Part shown: piece by piece, positions 35,101 through 50,100 of the stretch | Position numbering within the stretch: the stretch's first letter is position 1 | Layout: every line of letters begins with the position of its first letter | Source of the DNA: Mytilus californianus | Lineage: Eukaryota > Mollusca > Bivalvia > Mytilida > Mytilidae | DNA: 64,000 bases | Assembly (NCBI RefSeq): GCF_021869535.1 | Contig: NW_026262668.1 | Location: forward strand, 74,607,558-74,671,557 | Direction of reading: 5' to 3' | The notes under the pieces: model-generated | What the model saw: the letters and a program-made list of their open reading frames with translations, nothing else | Told to the model about the DNA's origin: nothing | The model's database searches: none | Made by a program: the position numbers and the translations under genes

Positions 35101-38100
35101 TGGTTTTGAGCTTCGATCTCGCTCGCTACTTTGAGTTGGTATGAGTTGTTTATCACTGTACGTTTTGATTACTGTGCTTTTCTTGTTTGATCTTTTATTG
35201 CACGTTCCACAGACCGATATTAACGGGGAAGAGTTGAGATCTAAAAAAAAAAGTTTAACCACCACATCGTCATTTGTGTCATATTTTAGGAGCATGGTGA
35301 ATAGTTGTTCTTTGTTATCTATCTTTTTTTTCATGTGGGACATTTGGTTTTGATGGCAGGTCTTTGATCGTTTCTGTTAAAATTCTACACAACGTTTCTA
35401 GAGTGACAAACTGAGAAACGTTATAGTTTGACAACTAGCATAGACACTTGCGTATTATCAAAACATTATCGGTTGTCCTGTAGGAGTATTTCAGTGTTTG
35501 TGTCGTAAATCCCACATCTCCATTCCGAGATTGTGTTACGGAACACATGCATGACATGTTCCATCTGTCGTATAGTCACACTTCCGTAATTCTATAAGTC
35601 CCTTCCTTCTGTATCATTATATAACATGGATTATGAAGTAATTTCTATACGTCGGTTGACATATATTTGATAAGAAATGTCTGACCCTGAAATTTACCTT
35701 TCATGCAAGAGGGTCTGGAATGGAGGTGTGTGTGGGGTTTTTCTTTTCTGATTTAAAACAAATTATGTCATTTTTCTCAATTTTGTTCGCACATTTTTCT
35801 TACTCTTTATATAAAAAAAATCCATTATTTTTTTTATATTTGTTTTTTATTACACATTTCTCTATTCTGTAAACACATTCCAACCCTCGTACATTAAAAT
35901 GAAAAGAAAAATAAAGTTATACTTTTTATGTCAACGGCATGTATTATTCCAAATGTATCAAATGATCACCCTTCAAATGTTTTTTTTTAAATAAATATGT
36001 AATTTACTTGCATACAGACTTTTCCTTTTTAATTGTACAGGATATATATGATTTTACAGGTGATATGAAAATGTACCTGTTCACAGAGCTGAAATGTCTT
36101 TAACGATTAGCAAGAGAGGTAAACTGATGTTTACTTACTTAATATGAATATAATTGGTACAGTTTTCATTTTCAGTGTTGGATGCTTTGGGAAAGCCTCC
36201 TGCAGGTTTACTTGGTGGAAAATTTGCCTGGCTTGGTGATTATGACGAATGCATTGGTATAACAGCTGATGAATTCCACGGAGAATACTGTCTTGCCAAG
36301 TTTTATGTTGCATCTATTTCCAATCCAGTAAGTAATGATTTTTATATTTAAAATATCATAAAACACTTTAATTATCATTATTACATTTTCCAAAGTCATG
36401 GAGCTTTTTAAAATACATAACTAGATTTTCTGTAATCTCGATATTCAAACAACATTCCAGCTAACTATAGATTTATTTTTGTAACCCATTTCAGAATTGA
36501 AAGAAAAAAGTTCTCACCAATACGTTAGTGTTTAAGTTGGTTCGATTTACTTTTGAAGCGATAGCCTATACATTTCTTTCTAGATGTTTCTGTCAGTTGA
36601 GGGTTATTCCGAAGACCGCTGACGTCATTCAATGCGTTCCGAAAAGAAAATTTCAACCAATAGCGGAATTTTAATTTTGACCACATCAATTTTGATGCAG
36701 ATATTCGCAGACTAAAATGGAAATTATAGTAAAATAGAATGCTTTTAGTAGATATTAAACAGGGAATAATGAACTCTTTTAGCAAAAAAGGATTGGATCG
36801 GGGTTCTGTGTATTCATAAGATTTGTATTTCTCTCCTTACTCTTGAATGGTTTGGTGGTATTTTCCGAACCAAATGGTTCATTACAATATAGTATAGTAA
36901 GATAATAAATATTGCATCCAAAAACACGTACAGCAAACGTTGTTGATGTTTGAAATAACAACGAGATTTAATTGCTGTAAACAGATTTTTGTTACCTCTG
37001 TCCGTCTATCCGTCTGTCCAATATAGGTTGCATGGTGTGACATGTGTACATGACAGTTTTTGTATTCTATATTTAGCAAGGTGTTAGTACATATACTTAT
37101 AATGTGCATATTATAATCAGGATTTTGATTTTCTTTAAGATTTCCACAAATGGCAGAATGTTGAACTCTGTCATTTTTTGAGTAAGTTAAGCATACAAGA
37201 TACATTGTTTGTCCGGATATTTACTCTTACAGTTTTCAAGGTACAACTTGTTTTTTCTATATTACGCTGTTACAACATTTTTTTTTATGTCAAGTGTTTG
37301 ATCATATATAAAAGTTATGCAAATTCACAGGATTTGGGTTTTCTTCAAACATTCCACAAATTACAGAATGATTAACTTTGTCATTTGTAGTGAAATTATT
37401 TATGCAGGATACATGGTGACTCCGGCTGACTATAGTTATTAATCTAGGACTTTTATATTATGCAGGATACATGGTGACTCCGGCTGACTATAGTTATTAA
37501 TCAAGGACTTTTATATTATGCAGGATACATGGTGACTCCGGCTGACTATAGTTATTAATCTAGGACTTTTATATTATGCAGGATACATGGTGACTCCGGC
37601 TGACTATAGTTATTAATCTAGGACTTTTATATTATGCAGGATACATGGTGACTCCGGCTGACTATAGTTATTAATCTAGGACTTTTATATTATGCAGGAT
37701 ACATGATGACTTCGGCTGACTATAGTTATTAATCTAGGACTTTTATATTATGCAGTGTATTATAACATATATTAAGACTCTGCTTATTATCATTATTTTG
37801 ATTTCCTTTTAATTTCCAGTAATGACAGAATACTTTACCTTTTTGGGCGGGCTTCAAATGTGTCTTTAAACATTGTATTTCAACATGGAATTGAGAATTG
37901 AAACGGGGAATATGTTTCCTAAATCTTATGTTTGTGGGAATATAATAGCCATGCAAACAACGAAAGCAACATGTCTGTCTAGTTGACATCTGAATTTCAG
38001 TTTAGCTGTAATAATACATTGTTCCTTCAAACATGCAGTTTATAACAACATTTAGATGGAAGAAATAAAGAGGATGACTTATCAAATACAGATCACATGT

Positions 38101-41100
38101 TTTTAAAAGATTCACAGGAAAAGGAAAAAAGGGGGAGGGGGGTGTTTCTTCCGGTTACGAATCTTTCTTTTTTGTCCTAAATTTTAATTATGAAAATAAT
38201 ACATAGCATGATATTTCTTTATTTCAAATGATATTATTTCAGTTAACGAAAGCAAAAGGAATGGAAATTAGAGTCGGGATGTGTTTGCCGAATACCTGCT
38301 CTATTTCAGATATAAAAAATCTTTTCAACTCCGGTAGGTATATAATTATATTTATGCCAAGGGAAAACTATTGTTTTAAACATTGAGGAAATAAAGAATA
38401 CAAAAAGTAATCGATAAATTGTATGCATAAATGCATTTTGCTTCACTATCTTTAAATTTTCGTTACTGTGTATTTAGTAGAAACGGAGGAAAAAAGTTAA
38501 CTGTATGTCGCGCCGAAGCTGCTTTCCTGAAGTTTCCGTCATCTTGATGTATCATATAAAAATAAAAGAAGATACCAGGGAGGCTAGGTTTGCAGAAACA
38601 TACATCGAAGAACAAAACACATAACAGCTGAAAAACGTTAAACATGAGCAGCACTAAACCTAACAAAAACATGTGTGAACATAAATGTTGTAGAATTGAT
38701 GGTTGGGTGGATTAATGTTTCACGTCTAGTGGCAAATATAACATGCATATCAAGATGTGAACATGTGAAATGATTAGAAAACTGCTTTGTACCAGACCGA
38801 TACTTTGAATCGAATTTTAACGTGCTAGTTCACTAGGTAACAGTCCGCTTTAAGACATGTCGACCAACCCTACATATTATTCAGACTCCGAGTTGACCAG
38901 ACTTTGCTCTTACACCTATATGCCAAAATGCTTTCGGGAGAAGCATATTAAGTAGGTAGTAGGTATTCCTATGGGCACTAATTGCGACCCTTTAATAGCA
39001 GAATTATTTCTGTATTGCTATGAATTACAGTTTATGGCCAAACTTAGTAAAGACACGTCATTGTTACATTTGGTTGACACATTCAACAATACCTACCTTT
39101 ATCTTGATGATATTTTTCGTTAAATAATCCAGAGTTTTCTTAATATACTACCGAAATTTACCCAAAGGAACTTACTTTAGATAAATCTAACATAAACAGC
39201 AGTAGTTGTCCTTTTCTAGATTTAGACATTTCAATTTCTGAAGAAAAACTCCATACTAAAATTTACGACAAAAAGATGATTTTTCATTCCCTACTGTTAA
39301 TTTTCCTTTTTTAACGGCGATGTTCCTTTGGCTCCATCATACGGTGTTTATATATCCCAACTCGTTCGTTATGCCCGTGTGTGTAGTGATATCATAGATT
39401 TTAACGAACGTAATCAATGTATCATTGGTAAATTATTAAGTCAGGGATTTCGTTACCATAAATTACTTAAAACATTTACTAAATTCTTCCATAGATACAA
39501 AGATTTGATTAGTAAATTTGGCTGTACTTGTAGAAAACTTATCAAAAACGGTATTTCACATCCTAAATTTTACGGTAATATTGTACTTAAAGCGCGGATA
39601 TCACTATGTGATCCGTGTAAACTCATCGAATGTGTTTTAATTGATTATAGTCTCTGATGCATGATTTTTTATTAATAATTGTTTTTGGCTTTTAACTAGC
39701 TTTCAGTAATTGCGAGTACTCTCAAATTGTACTTTCGTGTTAATTTGACTTGTTGACACAATTTGTAATGCATTTCTGTAATTCAATGTTTACTTATTTT
39801 GTGTTATATCTCGTCTCACTATTTTTAATATGTACCATATATTTAGTATAACGATAAATTTTCACTTCTGTACTCGAACTCTGAAAACAAATTTATTAAT
39901 TTTGTAAAAAATGTTTACTTCTGTACTCCTAACAACAAAATTATTATATTTAAATTTACCTGTGTACATTGTTTTATTTTTAAAACGCCATTTTGTCCCA
40001 GGTAAGAGTTTTTTTTTTGTCTTATTGACACTCTTCCTACATCTTTTTTATTACTACCTGTAACGTCTAAATACAATATTAAAACGTAGATGCCTATATA
40101 TTGTAGGTGCCTGTATAATATATAGGCACATACGTTTTAATATTGTATTTATATTGTGTCATAGATCAAACTTATTCGTTCAGTGTATGTTTACTTGTTT
40201 TTGTTTAAATGTCTTTTTGATCGAGTTAAGCTATTTCAATTGGTATTTTATAATGTGTCTTGTTGTAATGTTACACTACTGTCTCAGGTTAGGGTGAAGG
40301 GTGGCGCCTGTTAAACGTTTAAACCTGCTGCATTTTTATGCACCTGTCCTAAGTCAGGAGCCACTGTTCAGTGGTTGCCGTTTGTTGGTGTGGTTCATAG
40401 GTTTTTCTCGTTTCTCGTTTTTTATATAGATTAGACCGTTGGTTTTCCTGTTTGAATTGTTTAACACTAGTCATTTTGGGGCCCTTTATAGCTTGCTGTT
40501 CGGTGTGAGCCAATGCTCCGAGTTAAAGGCCGTACTTTGACCTATAATTGTTAGCTTTGTATACATTGTGACTTGGATGGAGAGTTGTCTCATTGGCACT
40601 CATACCACATCTTCTTATTTATAAGATACTTATTTTTAAGACTTTGGTTTGACATGGCCGGGAGTCAAATCTACTTCCACCTTTACTCGGGACGATTACG
40701 CTACCATGGCATCCATGAGGTTGTCGCTATGGTAAGCAGTTAATGTTCCACTTGTTAAACACATTGCTTCTCAGATAAAATGGTATCCTTTACGTAGTTA
40801 TAAGATGTGTAGCATCGTAAACATACTAAACTTCATTTACAATATCACTATATAGCTTTTGTACTTGTTTTCAGTTTTACCTAGGATTTCAAATAACACA
40901 GTATTTGCTACTGGTGGAGATTGCAAGAAACCTGACCAACCTATTGATTTTAGAGCAAGAATAGCATTGTAAGTTTTTGAAATTTTTCAAATGTTTTTTT
41001 TAAAATTTTTTTAATCTTTTTTGGACACTTTTATGCTTGTTTTAGAAGTACATAAATATCTTAAAGATTAATTTTATACATTTTTACCTTTTTTGATATG

Positions 41101-44100
41101 TATTTTTGAACCGATATACATTGTATCAGGAGTTTCAAAACACGCGTTTTAAATGCTTCATTATTTGTTTCAGTTTTGAAATTATAATAACATTTTGTGT
41201 TACATAAGGAGACAACAAATTCTTGATACCAAATGATATGGATATAAGCAACTATAGGTCACCGTACGGCCTTAAACAATGAGCAAACCCAATACCGTAT
41301 AGTAAGCTATAAAAATGCCCGACATGTCAAAATTAGAAAAACTTCAAACGATAAAACCAAAGGCCTGACCTATGCGAAAACAATAAACGACAAATATGAC
41401 AGACAATAAACAACAGCAACCACTGAAATACAGTCTTTTGACTTGGGACAGCCACATAAAGAATGGGCGGACTAAAACATGATTTACATTTTTGGCTTTC
41501 CAAACATTTTTGTAATACGTATTACGGACTATTTAATGAAAAATCAAAAGTTTCTCGTTTGAATTTTTTCGCATTTTTTTTTCATGTCTGGACCTTTTAT
41601 TACCGACTATACAGTATGGTACATATCCTTAGATTTATATTTATAAAGACTTTTAATTGTTCAGGATTGGTACAGTTGCTTTTTGTATTGGGCTGTTTTC
41701 TGCTCCTTGGTCGGGTTGTTGTCTCTTTGACACAATCCCCGTTTCCATTCTCAATTCTATTTGATAAACATGTGTTGTAGACGAAGAATAAGTATTACGT
41801 GGTTTATAAGTTGGCATGAAGACATTGCATACTAATAATTTATTGTGATTATGTTAATATGGAACCGTTTTCTTTGTAGCATTATAATAGGTGTACTTGT
41901 TGGACTTGCGATCATAGCTACCACGTACGATATTATTATTCAACACATGTCTAAACCAAAGAAAAACAGTTGGGATCTTTTCGATGGACATGCCACGACA
42001 TATGATTCAGCGGGTAATGGGCATGTTAATAACGGATATGAAGGCGAAAAAAATGGACCAATCAGCGATTTATCTGGCCAAAAGCACAAATATCAATTTA
42101 AAGAGCCGGATAGGTCAATGTCAGTTGAAGATCCGTCCACAACTCAGTACAAACCACATGAACCAGGTATAGTATTTCCTTAGGTACCGACCATTCATCT
42201 TTGAGGGTTTTTTCTCGTGAGAAACAGTTTTGCTCCCGACTTTAATAAAAAAAAAACGCATTTTTGTTTTGTTTTCAAAAACATACACGAACAAGAAATT
42301 TCACTGAAACTCAATGCTACAATTAATTTCCCCCTTATTTTAAATGGTAACGAACTATTCTTTTTTTTAATCATTTTAGTCAATTTATATATAAACACAA
42401 CCTATCTATTAAAGATCGTTAAAAATAACAACGATGTCATCTATACTTATTTGGTAGACCTGATTTGTGTTTCGCTCACCCCAACAAACGGATAAAATAT
42501 TACAGAATGACTGTTGTCCTTGAAAAGCAACAATGCACAGTGTAGTTTGTTATATTTACTTTTCATTATTTTGGTTTGATTATCTTTTGAAAAGTGTAAA
42601 AAAGAAAATTACTTCTTTTTTGACATCTTCATATTTTTTTCATTAATTCTTTTTTCCGAGTAAGCACTTGGTCAGTAAGAAAAAAACCTCACCTCACCTC
42701 ACCTATCCTCTTCATGCCGGTCGGCATTTAAGGCTCTGATACATTTTTTCCATTTCACAAGGTCTTTAGCTGCTGTTCTTGTTGTAGCCCAGCTGTTCCA
42801 TCCGAGTGATGTTCGTTCTGTCTCTACAGTCCGTCTCCAGGTGGTTTTGGGACGTCCAACTTTCCTTTTTCCCTCTGGTTTCAATGTCAGTGCAACTGAA
42901 CATATACTGTTGGTATCCATCCTTAGTACATGGCCAATCCATCTCCAATGCCGTTCTATTATGTCATCACTTAGCTTCTTTGTTCCAGCTCTTATGTGGA
43001 AGTTTTCGTTTAATAAAGTATTGGGCCACCTTATTTTCAGTATCTGTCTCGGACATCTATTTTGGAAGGTGTTCAATTTCTTTTTGTCTTGTTCAGTTGT
43101 TTTCCAGGTTTCACATCCATACAGTAGGACTGATATGACTAAGCTGTTAAATAACCTAACCTTTGTTTTAAATGACAGTACTGGTGATCTCCATATTTTT
43201 CTTAACCTGCTGAATTGGCCTTTAACTTTCTTGAACCTGTTGTCCATGTCATTGTCACAGCCACCCTTTGCTGTAACTATTCCTCCTAGGTAAGTGAAGG
43301 TATCGACATCCAATTGTTTGCTTCATGACATGGTCAATGGCTAACAAAAATAAAAAGCCAGACATCATGTATCCTTGTTTTACTCCTGTTTTTACTTTAA
43401 ACCATTCCGACTGTATTCCTTCGTCTATGACTGCAAACTCAAATGAATCGTAAAATAGTTTTAAAATTGTGATGAGTTTGTCTGGGATGTGGTAAGCTTT
43501 TAAGATGAACCATAAGCTTTCCCTGTGGATGGAATCAAACAACTTTTCAAAGTCTACAAAGTTGATGTACAAACTGTATAAAGGAGCATACAATTCAGAA
43601 CATTGTTCAAAGTGAAGAGTTGTTCGGTAGTGCTTTTCCCCCTTCTGAAGTCCGCTTGTTCTTGTCTTAGCTCGTCATCTATTCCTTCCTGACTATTTGT
43701 AACCATCATTCTTAGTTTATGACAGTTGCATTTTAGCGATTTCAACACTCTATGGCGTCCTTACACAAAAAAATATAAATTCAGCATTTTTGTACTTAAT
43801 GTGTTTCAGGATTTCTTGGAAAGTTACTGCTGTCATTTTCTGTTTACACAAATGGAGCTAAGATATTGAGTACAAACCAAGGTTCTGGCACGCTAACCGC
43901 TGTCAACGGTATACGGTTTATCAGCATGAGTTGGGTTATTCTAGGACACACATACGCGTTTGGCTTGTACTCAGTAGGTAAGTTTCTAGTTGTAGGTATA
44001 AGAAGATGTGGTATGAGTGCCAATGAGACAACTCTCCATCCAAGTCACAATTTATAAAAGTAAAGCATTATAGGTCAAAGTACGGTCTTCAACACGGAGC

Positions 44101-47100
44101 TTTGGCTCACACCACACAGCAAGCTATAAAGGGCCCCAAAATGACTAGTGTAAAACAATTCAAACAGGAAAACCAACGGTCTAATTAATCTACATAAAAA
44201 ACGAGAAACACTTATGAACCACACCAACAAACGACAACCACTGAACAACTGGCTCCTGACTTAGGACAGGTGCTTAAAGATACCACATCTCTTTGTTAAA
44301 CCTATAACATAAACTCCAACAACTTGTTTCACGGGATTTTTATGTTCCACAATCTAGATAAGATTGAAAATAAAAGTGTAAAACCATTCAAACGAGAAAA
44401 CCAACACATATATATATATTGTCAGCATAAAAATCTAATTCTTACACTGTTGGGTTTAATTTTCAGACTTATATACATATATAAACGTCTAACATAAAAT
44501 ACACAAAATACACAAACTGGTCTGTTTTCCCTTATTATTGACATTTGAAATGATAATCCAACGTTGGATAAGACCTTCAACCAACTTTCAAGATGAAAAT
44601 AAAATTGCTGTTCCTTTTATCTATATTTATTTCCCATTATAGTCTTCAGTTATTTTATTTCCCTTGTTATGTGTCTCACCATAAACTGAGAAGTTTTAAA
44701 TTAGCAAATACATATTATCATTATAATTATAATCTAAATTGTTTTAGCATAACATAGTTGCTTCACGTTCATATTTTATATGATAGAAGCATTTGTTTTC
44801 TGCTAAAACCAAAAAAAAAAGGCACTTGTTTTGTTGTTGAGATTTACACAAGTGTATATTAATCAGATACATTACACGGGAATCGTCCAATTTTCCACCG
44901 ATGTAATAAATGTTATGATAGAGTCGGAGATCAAAAGTGTTTGACACCACGAAAATAACGCTGCTATATATTTCATAGAAAAAAAACTTTTTTTCAAATT
45001 ATCCTGAAGTTATTACTTTTCCTATTTGAATGATATCTTTTATCATGTTACCCATCTTTATCTAATTGTAATAATACAGATGTATTATCATTGCTCGCAA
45101 TTAAGGTAATATTGGTACGCTTTATGGAGCACTGATAAAGAGAAAAACCTTCATGGCCATTATCAATGCTGAGGTATCAGTAGATACCTTCTTCGCTTTA
45201 AGGTACGTAAGGTATCTCAAAATGAATGTAGAAATAATTAATAAGATAAGATGGGGGAAACAATAAAAAAGCAAAATATTTAAACAACAAACATATAAAA
45301 TAATATTACTATTTGAATACCAAAGTGACTTTGTTTGTAATTTTAAAATCATTGAAACCAGGTGTAAAAGAGAGGCGACAGATACAAAATGGATAGTCAA
45401 ACTCATAAGATGAAAATGCTTTTGCAAAAACCGAAAAACGACCAAAGGACAAACAACAATAAACAAATCACAACATAGAAAACTACGGACTAAGCAACAC
45501 AAGCGACACTAAAAACCGAGGGTGATCTCAGGTGCTCTGGAAGGGTAATCAGATCCTGTTCCACTAGTGACACCCTTCGCATTGCTCATGTAAGTACAAA
45601 CCCAGTTATAAATTTATTTCGGTAGGTCTCATTCGAGGAAAAGATGACGCGACTGTGGTTACGACAATTAGAACAATTCCGTCGTCATCTGTGTAAATCG
45701 ACAAATGAATCATTGCAAAAATAAAGAAAAAATGTACAGTGCATGCTTCAAAAAGACACGAATGCCATTAATAAAAATGAAACAAGCTTAGGACATTTAT
45801 TCCAACTTGAATGTTTCATTTTCTTAAAAGTGTCAGTTTAGTTGAAAAAAGATCTGTAATTACATTTAGTACATTTACATTATTTTAGTGGTACCTTACT
45901 AACATACGTAGTTCTAAATCAACTGAAGAAGCAAAAAGGCAGACTGAATTGGTTTATGTTTTATTTTCATCGGTTTTGGAGGTAAGAAATAACATCAAAT
46001 GTTTTATCCGTCAACTCAAAAAATCATATGATCGTTTGGAAGTTTATGCTCATTTACTGATTGCCAAGCATATTTACTAATATTTCTCACTAAGTAATAC
46101 ATCTAAATTAAATGGTATATGTAGACATACATATATTGATTGTTTTGAAGGTACCACAATTAAATATTTTATTATATATTTGCATAGTATGATAATTTGT
46201 GATCGAATGTTGGTGATAAATGCATTTTTCATTGAATATAATGAATTTTATTGTTTGTTCTTAATCGAAGGAGACCTACAATACAAAGTGTGTCTATCTG
46301 TCCGTCCGTCCGTTCATCATTCTGTCCGTCACACATTGTTTTTGCTTTCTACCATTAAAGCCCATTTGAGTTCATAAAAGGAAATTGACAGGATTACTCA
46401 CCAGTCCACTATTGCAAGGCATGTCTCGTACATGGCAGAAATCCGTACATTGAAAGTCATTGTCAAAAACTATAAGTTGTGCACATTTTAAAAATAAATC
46501 GTTTCGTTCTACAATTTTAAAAGCCCTTGGAATTTGATTTTAAAAGTTGGTAGATTATTCACCAATACAAGAAGATGTGTCGCGTACGAGGAAGATAAAT
46601 GTATATTGAAATTCAGGGTCAAAAGCTCAGTTCAACTTAGCTTTTCCTGTGCATATGTACAAAAATCGTTTCCGCTCTTTAACTTTTACAGGTTATATGT
46701 TTGCATTATCCGTCATACAAATTGACAATCAGTCAGAATGTGATAATCGGGAATAGGACACAATCGGTAATTTACAGGTCTGACGTCCATTCTGGTATTA
46801 CAAAATCTTAGAGATGGTGACCGTAAACCTTTCAAAAAAGTTGTTTCGATGTATGTATATTTAGTCATGTTATTGCCATCATTATTATTGTGGTTATTAT
46901 GTTTTTTGTACATGTACTGTTTGTGATTGATTGATTGATTGGTGACTGCTTTGCGCCGCATCAGAGTAAAAAGGATATATCGCGGCAATGTACTGTTGGA
47001 ATATATTAATTCAATAACATAGTATGTACAACACTTAAATCTTTTTAAAACATACATTTGATCAACTGATGTTGTCAACAAGAGATCAATTTTTTTTACC

Positions 47101-50100
47101 GTATAACAGGTTAACCCCTCCATATATGCTAATTATGATGGTGCAGATATGTATCTCTAAATATCTGGGAAGCGGACCCATGTGGTCAACCGATGGCTTC
47201 GAAAAGAAGTACTGTAAAGATACGTGGTGGTGGAATCTATTATACATTAATAATTTCAAGACAAGTGCAGAAGAGGTAAATTTATTAATTTTGAGATTGG
47301 ATGGGGTGAGATTGGGTTGAACGAAAGTAATGGAGATGTGTGGTATAGGTCCACGAACACGCAACCAAAAGACAAACAAAAATCCTAAGACTTCTATAGG
47401 TCAACATGCGGTCATCAACAGTAGACCGACCAGTGTATATGCAATGTGTCTGGCTCTTACTGTATAATTCGTCCGAGTCTAGAAACGTTGTGAATACAAG
47501 TAAACCATCGTCAACGGAAGAATTTTCAAGCATTCTTTTCTAAACGACATTACATGAAAACTACGAGACTTCATCTATCATATTTGAATAAGGATTTAGT
47601 GTTCACTACAAGCGCTCACAATAACATATGTTCCGCTTGCGAAGACAAACTAGGTTAATTGTTCTGTGTATCAACACTTAAATGAACAAAATTTATATGA
47701 TCACAAAGATTAAAATGGAAAAAAAAGTCAAGAAAACGTTTGTGGTCTTATCCCTTCAGTCTAACTGATAACATGATGAAAAAAGTAGAACATATCTAAA
47801 AATTCAAGTCATCATCTGATATTATGGACCAAATCCCCAAGTAGATATCATAATTTTTTGTCAATCTAGAATATATATCGTCTAAAACAACGAAAAGCAT
47901 AATCAATTTGTTTACACAATTTCATTCACTGATCTTTTAAGATTGTAATAAAATGCCACTGAAGGAACTTATTTATCAAGTCGATTTGTTACCATTTATT
48001 TAGCTTACCCTCATATAGACAGGCCAGAACATCACGTACATCATCTTTAAAACTTAAATATGTTAAAGAGGGATATATTTTGTCAATTTGTAAAGAATAT
48101 TAAAATATTGTTGTTGTCAAAACGTATCCTTCATTAATACCTATATTATCTTACACCTTACCTTCAAAAGGCCTAGTTGAAATATACTGAAATCAAAATT
48201 CCAAGTTTGTTGATAGATATATACGTATATATTATTACAGATAAAATTGATAAAACTTTATTTATGCATCAGTGAATAAAACTGCCATAAAATGTTGATA
48301 CTTAATTTTGCTAGTCTTATGAATACGAATACTTTTGTAGACATAACAACAGGAATATTAAAATAGCATATCACATTTTATGATATATATATTCAATATT
48401 GAAATATATATTATTATAAAAATTTTAAATAATTCATAATAAGAGTGTTTAAATACAAATGCAGTTAAGACAAAAAATTGTATTGTATTCAACATTTCAG
48501 TGTTTTGCCCATGCTTGGTACTTGGCAAATGATATGCAGTTTTATGTTATAAGTCCACCTATTCTGCTTGCTCTTTATCAGTAAGTACATATTATTTGAT
48601 ATCACATCTAATTTTCCTTATTTTTAAACTTCTTTAATGGTTTTCAATGATACGCAACTTTCCTCGCTTTTGTTAATACCTGTATTGTTCCTGCCGTGCA
48701 TTTGTACATAGGGTGGGGTTTTTTTTATCGAGTACTAACCACTGTAATTGGTATCATGTTTGTCTCTAATCTTTGGTGGGCTTATAGGGTTTATTGGTAT
48801 ACCACATGTTTATAGGAACTAATTGAAGCTGCAAAACAGAGACCACCCGTGGATCCCGAATCTCCATTTCATTTCTAAAACATAGCATCAACAGTCCAAT
48901 GACGCAATCAAATATTTACGAGTATTAAGCATGTGACCATGAGTTTTCAATAAGTTGACCAACCACATAACAGTTGTACACCTCTCCAAAAAAAAAGTCC
49001 TCAAATCTTAAAAGAAAGATAATAAATTAAGGCGACAGTAGTTTACCGATGTTCAAAGCTAGTAAATCGATAACGAAGAGACAAATCAAGGTAACAAACA
49101 AAAACTGAGGGAATGGCATTAACTCCAAAAGGAGCGAGATCGGGTCCTTCGACAGGATAAGCGACTCCTGATATGTATGCATCACCTGCCATGTAAATCC
49201 ACTCTCAGTCAAAATTTCACAATCGGAAATAGAACACAATCGGTAAAATTACAGATTAGACGACTATGGTGGTATCTAAATATCTAAGACCGCGAAACTA
49301 TGTGGCTAGTGAGTTAAGACACCTACACATTGTATTGGTCAGAAAATTCGTGGTGGTGGCCGTTAAACATATGAAGTGTCCATTTCATTCGTTCTTCCTC
49401 ATAACTCTGTTGGAAAACATAGCTTTTAAGATCGAAAACAAAAGAAAATAACCCATTACGTAAATACAACGTAGTTCTGAAATAGATTCGCTCTTTGGAC
49501 ATTTGACAATACTAATTCGATAGGAATTGCAAATACTAGAACACAATTATATCATTTAAAACCAAAAATACATCAGACAATCGGTGATTGTTACCGACAA
49601 ACAATATGAAAATAACTACAACAAAACAGAAGTACTAGTATGATTGCATGGTTGTTGCTTGTTTAACTATGTTTTAATAACTCATTCTTAGCATAAAGAT
49701 GAGTGGTAATCAACTGAAAATTACAAACCTACAAAATTATTTCTTTTTTTTTCAATTAAAACATATATAGTTCGTATAACCTGAAATTCAAACAAAAGTG
49801 ATCGCTTTTTCTACATAGCGTTTACTTTGCCCACAAATATTATAAACATGACAACAGCAGAAAAATGAGGATGCTAAAGTTAATAAACATTAGGAATATC
49901 CCATATAACTTCTAGATATCATCATTATATCAATTAACTTAATATAAAGCTATATCTTGACACATATTTAGTAAAACTAGTCGTTAAAAATGTTTGCAAA
50001 ATTCATCCTTTATTTTCAGTTCTAAAATAGCTGGGACTATTGTTACTCTCGTATTATGGGTAGGAACAGCCATATCAACAGCAGTTATATCTGTGCAGAA

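Noticed and set aside
40640-40740. 'gggagtcaaatctacttcca' stretch considered as a tRNA remnant
   Set aside because: I could not build a cloverleaf with acceptor and anticodon stems. No credible tRNA or rRNA gene was seen elsewhere by eye; a tRNAscan run would decide.
42806-43293. Plus-strand frames of 110 and 150 codons
   Set aside because: They are shadows of the minus-strand LINE remnant, which has clear RT and C-terminal motifs.
45122-45502. 126-codon minus-strand frame
   Set aside because: It runs antisense over acyltransferase exon 7 and an R2 repeat; the sense exon is supported by homology and phase.
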